Positions 60,783-64,000 of a stretch of 64,000 bases of DNA are shown here, one piece after another. Location of the stretch: assembly GCF_002078875.1 (NCBI RefSeq), contig NC_034424.1:5379566-5443565 (forward strand). Direction: 5' to 3'. This DNA is from Numida meleagris (Eukaryota > Chordata > Aves > Galliformes > Numididae). The position numbers were made by a program, and so were the translations under genes. The notes under the pieces were generated by a model that was not told the DNA's origin, did no database searches, and saw nothing but the letters and a program-made list of their open reading frames with translations. Numbering within the stretch: the first letter of the stretch is position 1; every line of letters begins with the position of its first letter.

Positions 60783-61425
60783 CGTGCTGTGCTGTCGGGG
60801 AGCTCCCTCCCCATTTGTTTGCACTTAGCATGGGGCTGGCGACATGTGAGGGGCTGGGATCCTGACGTGTCCCAGCACAGCAAATGATGAGTTCCAGCCG
60901 CTCTGGGAATCCGAGCGCATCCCTGTCAAAGAAATGAAGGGCTCTGGGGAAGGACCCACCTTAACCCTGACCCTGAGCCTGAGACACAGAGCCTACAGCA
61001 AGGCTCTCCCTCCCTAGATAGGGACCCTCCACCATTGTCACCCCACATTGCTGCCACGGGACCTGCTGCCCTATGGGTGGGATGAGGCTGGTGCCCAGGT
61101 GTCCATACAAAAGCCACAGGGCAGGCAGGAGCTATGCTCTTCCTATGGGACAGGCAGGGGAAGAGGCTGAGACTGGGCTGATTTAGGTCACAGCCTGCAG
61201 AAAGTACCCAGAAACAGCACAAACCACTGCCAGGTGTGAGCAAAGAGGGATCCCACATCTAAATGGGGCTTCTGGCTTGGGAACAGCCCGGCACCAACCT
61301 TCCCCCATCCTTTTCTGACCCCAAAGGATGCCACGGGCTCACTGTCACACTCCTCCCCACACAGCAGGGGATGCTCCATTCCCTGGGCTGCATTCAGGCT
61401 CTTGCAGACCAGCAGCACCTGGGCT
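60783..61425 (+). other. PRRX2 intron 1, nothing recognised
   Basis: Ordinary intronic sequence; no exon, repeat family or marked motif cluster seen. Confidence 0.55.
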
Positions 61426-61460
61426 CTAATTTGTGTTAATTAATTTGCCCACAAATAGGC
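61426..61460. promoter_or_regulatory. TTAATTAA homeodomain site
   Basis: GTGTTAATTAATTTGCCC contains TAATTA at 61,437-61,442 in an otherwise GC-rich intron. Isolated motif. Confidence 0.25.
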
Positions 61461-61819
61461 TGAACACCCCCACAGAGGCTGCAGGACACCCCCTGCAGTG
61501 TGTGCGGGGAGGGAAAAAAATCCTAAACCAAGTGCCCGGCTGGGCCAGGAAAGTCCCTTTACCCTCCCCACCCCCCCTTGTTCTCAGTGCAGTGATTTTT
61601 CTCTCCCTGGAGCAGTGATGCTCATAGGAAAAGGGTTGAAAACCTCTCACAGTGCTGTGGAGGGGACGGGGGTGCAGTGGGGACGTGGGGGTTCTCCCCG
61701 CTCCATCGGGAGCCCCCGCAGCCCCCATGGGCATGGGGACACCTCGCTGCCCCCCGGCTGTTGTGTCTGCTGTGATTGGGAACAGCTCAGGGCGAGACTA
61801 TTTCCCCTCTCCTTTCGGG

Positions 61820-61965
61820 CTGTTATTTCAGGGAACGGGGCTGATTCACGGGAAAAATATGAAATTTCGACTCCGCGCGGCCAAGATGGGCGAATTTCAA
61901 CGAATCAGCATTTTAAGAGAGCCTGGGCGTGTGTCTGTAGCTGGGAGGCTGATGAAATGATTTAG
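61820..61965. promoter_or_regulatory. Candidate intronic regulatory element
   Basis: GAAAAATATGAAATTTCG, a YY1-like GGCCAAGATGGGCG, CGAATCAGCATTTTAAG and GATGAAATGATTTAGG occur in one AT-richer block. Composition suggests a conserved element. Confidence 0.3.
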
Positions 61966-62815
61966 GGCTTTGAGGCTGCCTCGTTAGGAACCTTTCCTCC
62001 CTCCCAGGGAGCGGGGCTGTCACCCCCTTTCCCAGCGCCGCTTTCCTCCGGCATTGGGCAATTTCCACCCCCCCCTGCACTGGGGCTGGGAAGTGATGGA
62101 GCCGAAGGGATGGGGCTGGGGGCAGGATGGAGCCGGGCGTTTTGCTGCGGTGAAGTCCCCTGGTTGGCGCTGCATCCCCAACTGCAGCTGGAAGGGTTTA
62201 TCCTGTGGTGGGGTGAGGGGGGTGCGGGGCTGGGATAGCATCACTGTGCCGTGGGGAAGCCCGGAGCATCCTTTAAAATGAGACAGGAGGGGTCAGGGAA
62301 CGGGGATGGGGATGGATGTGGGTTTGACATGGATCTGTTTGATACAGGGCACTGGTGGGCAGGGGTCCCCTGCATGGGGTCTGGGGAGAATGGGAATGGG
62401 AAACCCCATAGGAAAGGACCGAGTGGGGCTTTCAAGGCAATTTCCAGTGCCCACAGAAGAGGGACACCCCCAAATTTTGGAGATATTTTTGTAGAGCCCC
62501 CACTCTTGATGCATTCCCATCATTACCCCATGCAGAAACCTTCCCTTCTCAGCACCCCTCACTGGCCCAAGGGACCACCCAGTGTAAAGGCTGCTGGGGA
62601 GCAGGGGGGGAACCTTGGGGGGTTGGGGTCAAACCCTCCTGAGCAGTGCAGGGGAAAAGGGGATGATGGGTATAGGAAGTGTGGGGGGGTTGGGGGTAAA
62701 GGGGACACTTTAGAGGGGACATTGCCCCATCCCAGGCTGGGGACACCCCTTGGGGACACGAGGATGATGGAGAACAGCCCCCACCCTGCAGCCCTTCCCT
62801 GTGCGACACATGGCA
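61966..62815 (+). other. PRRX2 intron 1, nothing recognised
   Basis: GC-rich intronic DNA with no element identified. Confidence 0.55.
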
Positions 62816-62819
62816 CCGG

Positions 62820-63085
62820 GCGGGCGCTAATTAAGCCAGAGGCCTAACGAGGTGCCCCCCGTGCCGCGGGGCGAAGCCGCAGAGCTCCGCAGCCTTCAGA
62901 GAGTGGCAGCGGCAGCCGCCGGCCCCCTCCCCTTCCCTCCTCTTCCCCCTTTGGAGCGGGTATAATAAAGCAGCTTTTCAGCTGCGGCTGCAGTGATAGA
63001 TCAGGAAGAATTGTATGAGTCTATTAAAGTCTGTGCGTCTCCGAATGGAGACTGCGGCTAAGCCAGGCGCCAGGCGCTCGCATTG
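62820..63085. promoter_or_regulatory. Intronic element with TAATTA, TATA-like box and E-box
   Basis: GCTAATTAAGCC (TAATTA at 62,828-62,833), a CT-rich tract, then GGTATAATAAAGCAGC (TATA-like box at 62,961-62,970), E-box CAGCTG at 62,979-62,984, and GATAGATCAGG, ending with GAATGGAGACTGCGG. It could be an enhancer or an alternative promoter inside PRRX2 intron 1. No coding exon follows. Confidence 0.4.
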
Positions 63086-63330
63086 AACCAGATGTGCTCA
63101 GGCGCCGTCCTTTCCAGCCACTGCAGCTGAGAGGCTGCCGCCTTCACACGCGAGGAAACTGGCTTGCACATGGCAGGGGAGCGGGGGAGCACATGGCAGG
63201 AGGGGTGCGGGGGGGGCACGGCCCTCCTGGCACAGCTGCGGCGTTGGGGGGGGGGGATGCACAAAGGTGGAGAGAGGGCTTTGCTGCGGGGGCTGTACCT
63301 CCCCGGGGCATGGCGGTGTCTGGGGGGGGG

Positions 63331-63690
63331 GTTGAATTGCACCCGAAAATATTGAGCGTTGATGGTGGAGGGAGGGCTGCATTGCATACAAGCTGTGCAA
63401 GTTATGGCTGGGGGGGGGGTTGTATTGGGCTCGGAGCTGTACGGGACACTGCAGTGTTCAGGGGGTGTTGCATTGTACCTGGAGATGCACAAAGCGTTGA
63501 TGGGGGGGTTGCATTGCACACAAGCTATGCAGGGCATTGCATTATTAAGCTGTGGGGGGAAGCTGTACTGCACCTTGAGCTGTGCAGAGCGTTGCTGGGG
63601 GTGTTGCATTGCACCCTGTGCCATAGAGGGGGGCTGTGTTGCACCCCAAGGGATGCAGGCCATTGCAGGGCTGAGCTGGCACCCTGAGCA
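63331..63690 (+). repeat. Diverged tandem repeat, ~33-53 bp units
   Basis: About eight units start with GTTGCATTGCACC-like words (63,331, 63,377, 63,418, 63,466, 63,508, 63,561, 63,602, 63,635) and usually continue ...GAGCTGTGCAGGGC..., with G-runs between. Units differ in length and have diverged, so the array is old. Confidence 0.75.
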
Positions 63691-63894
63691 GCACAGGGCA
63701 CTGTGACAGGGACAGCGATATGGCTGTGCAGGGAACGAATGGGGGGGTCCTGCTGCACCCCAGTGCACACGGATCGATGTGGCTGCGTGGCCGTGGCCGT
63801 GGGACACTCGTTCCCCACCATTTTCAGATTGGCAGCCCTGGTCGTTGTGTGTCTGTGATTTGGGGGTTGTGAAGATCTCGGGGGAAATTTTAAA

Positions 63895-63931
63895 TTAAAA
63901 AAAAAAAAACCTCCCCCCTCAAAAAAAAAAG
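63895..63931. repeat. A-tracts near the right edge
   Basis: Two A-runs separated by a C-rich spacer. Simple low-complexity DNA within PRRX2 intron 1, which continues past the window. Confidence 0.9.
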
Positions 63932-64000
63932 AAACAACCCCACCCTGTTCTTGTTTAAATTGAAAGAGACTGAAGTGTTCCTATGAGTATTAGAGTTTTA

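Overview
The window looks like bird nuclear DNA, most likely from a galliform-type genome. The evidence is several truncated CR1 LINE copies of avian type (3' ends carrying the ATTCTGTG-like tail, no long A tail), high GC with CpG-island promoters, many short tandem repeats, three assembly gaps, and the gene order NTMT1 > < ASB6, PRRX2 >. The same trio lies together on human 9q34.11; the matching chicken segment is a microchromosome (chromosome 17). The synteny is established knowledge. The exact species cannot be read from the sequence.

Layout. Positions 1 to about 43,700 are a gene desert. I found no supportable coding exon there; the open frames are short or follow from GC content and tandem repeats. 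It holds six CR1 fragments, one older reptile-type interspersed repeat, GT, TA and hexamer microsatellites, several minisatellites (27, 30, 15 and ~21 bp units), a 0.58 kb polypurine tract, two orphan CpG-rich islands, and AT-rich blocks dense in homeodomain, POU, SOX and C/EBP-like motifs that resemble conserved non-coding elements. By synteny this is the compact avian counterpart of the desert between IER5L and NTMT1.

From about 43,740 to 52,770 lies a tight pair of housekeeping-type genes. NTMT1 (plus strand, three coding exons, 223 aa, all known SAM-binding and catalytic residues present) methylates protein N-termini. ASB6 (minus strand, six coding exons, 459 aa) is an ankyrin-repeat SOCS-box substrate receptor for a Cullin-5 ubiquitin ligase. 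They converge tail to tail. Each outer promoter is a CpG island with a near-perfect CTCF motif, and the two motifs point outward.

From about 52,790 to 57,340 is the ASB6-PRRX2 intergenic region: a CA repeat, an 11-bp minisatellite of about 0.5 kb, a palindromic TAATTA element and a broad CpG island. PRRX2 exon 1 (57,341-57,584) encodes the conserved N-terminal PRRX motif. The rest of the window is PRRX2 intron 1; the homeodomain exons lie beyond the right edge. Intron 1 holds several homeodomain/TALE motif clusters that could be enhancers.

The three genes are not an operon or a pathway. The useful reading is regulatory: two broadly expressed genes sit between a developmental-type desert and a mesenchymal homeobox gene, with divergent CTCF motifs at both borders.
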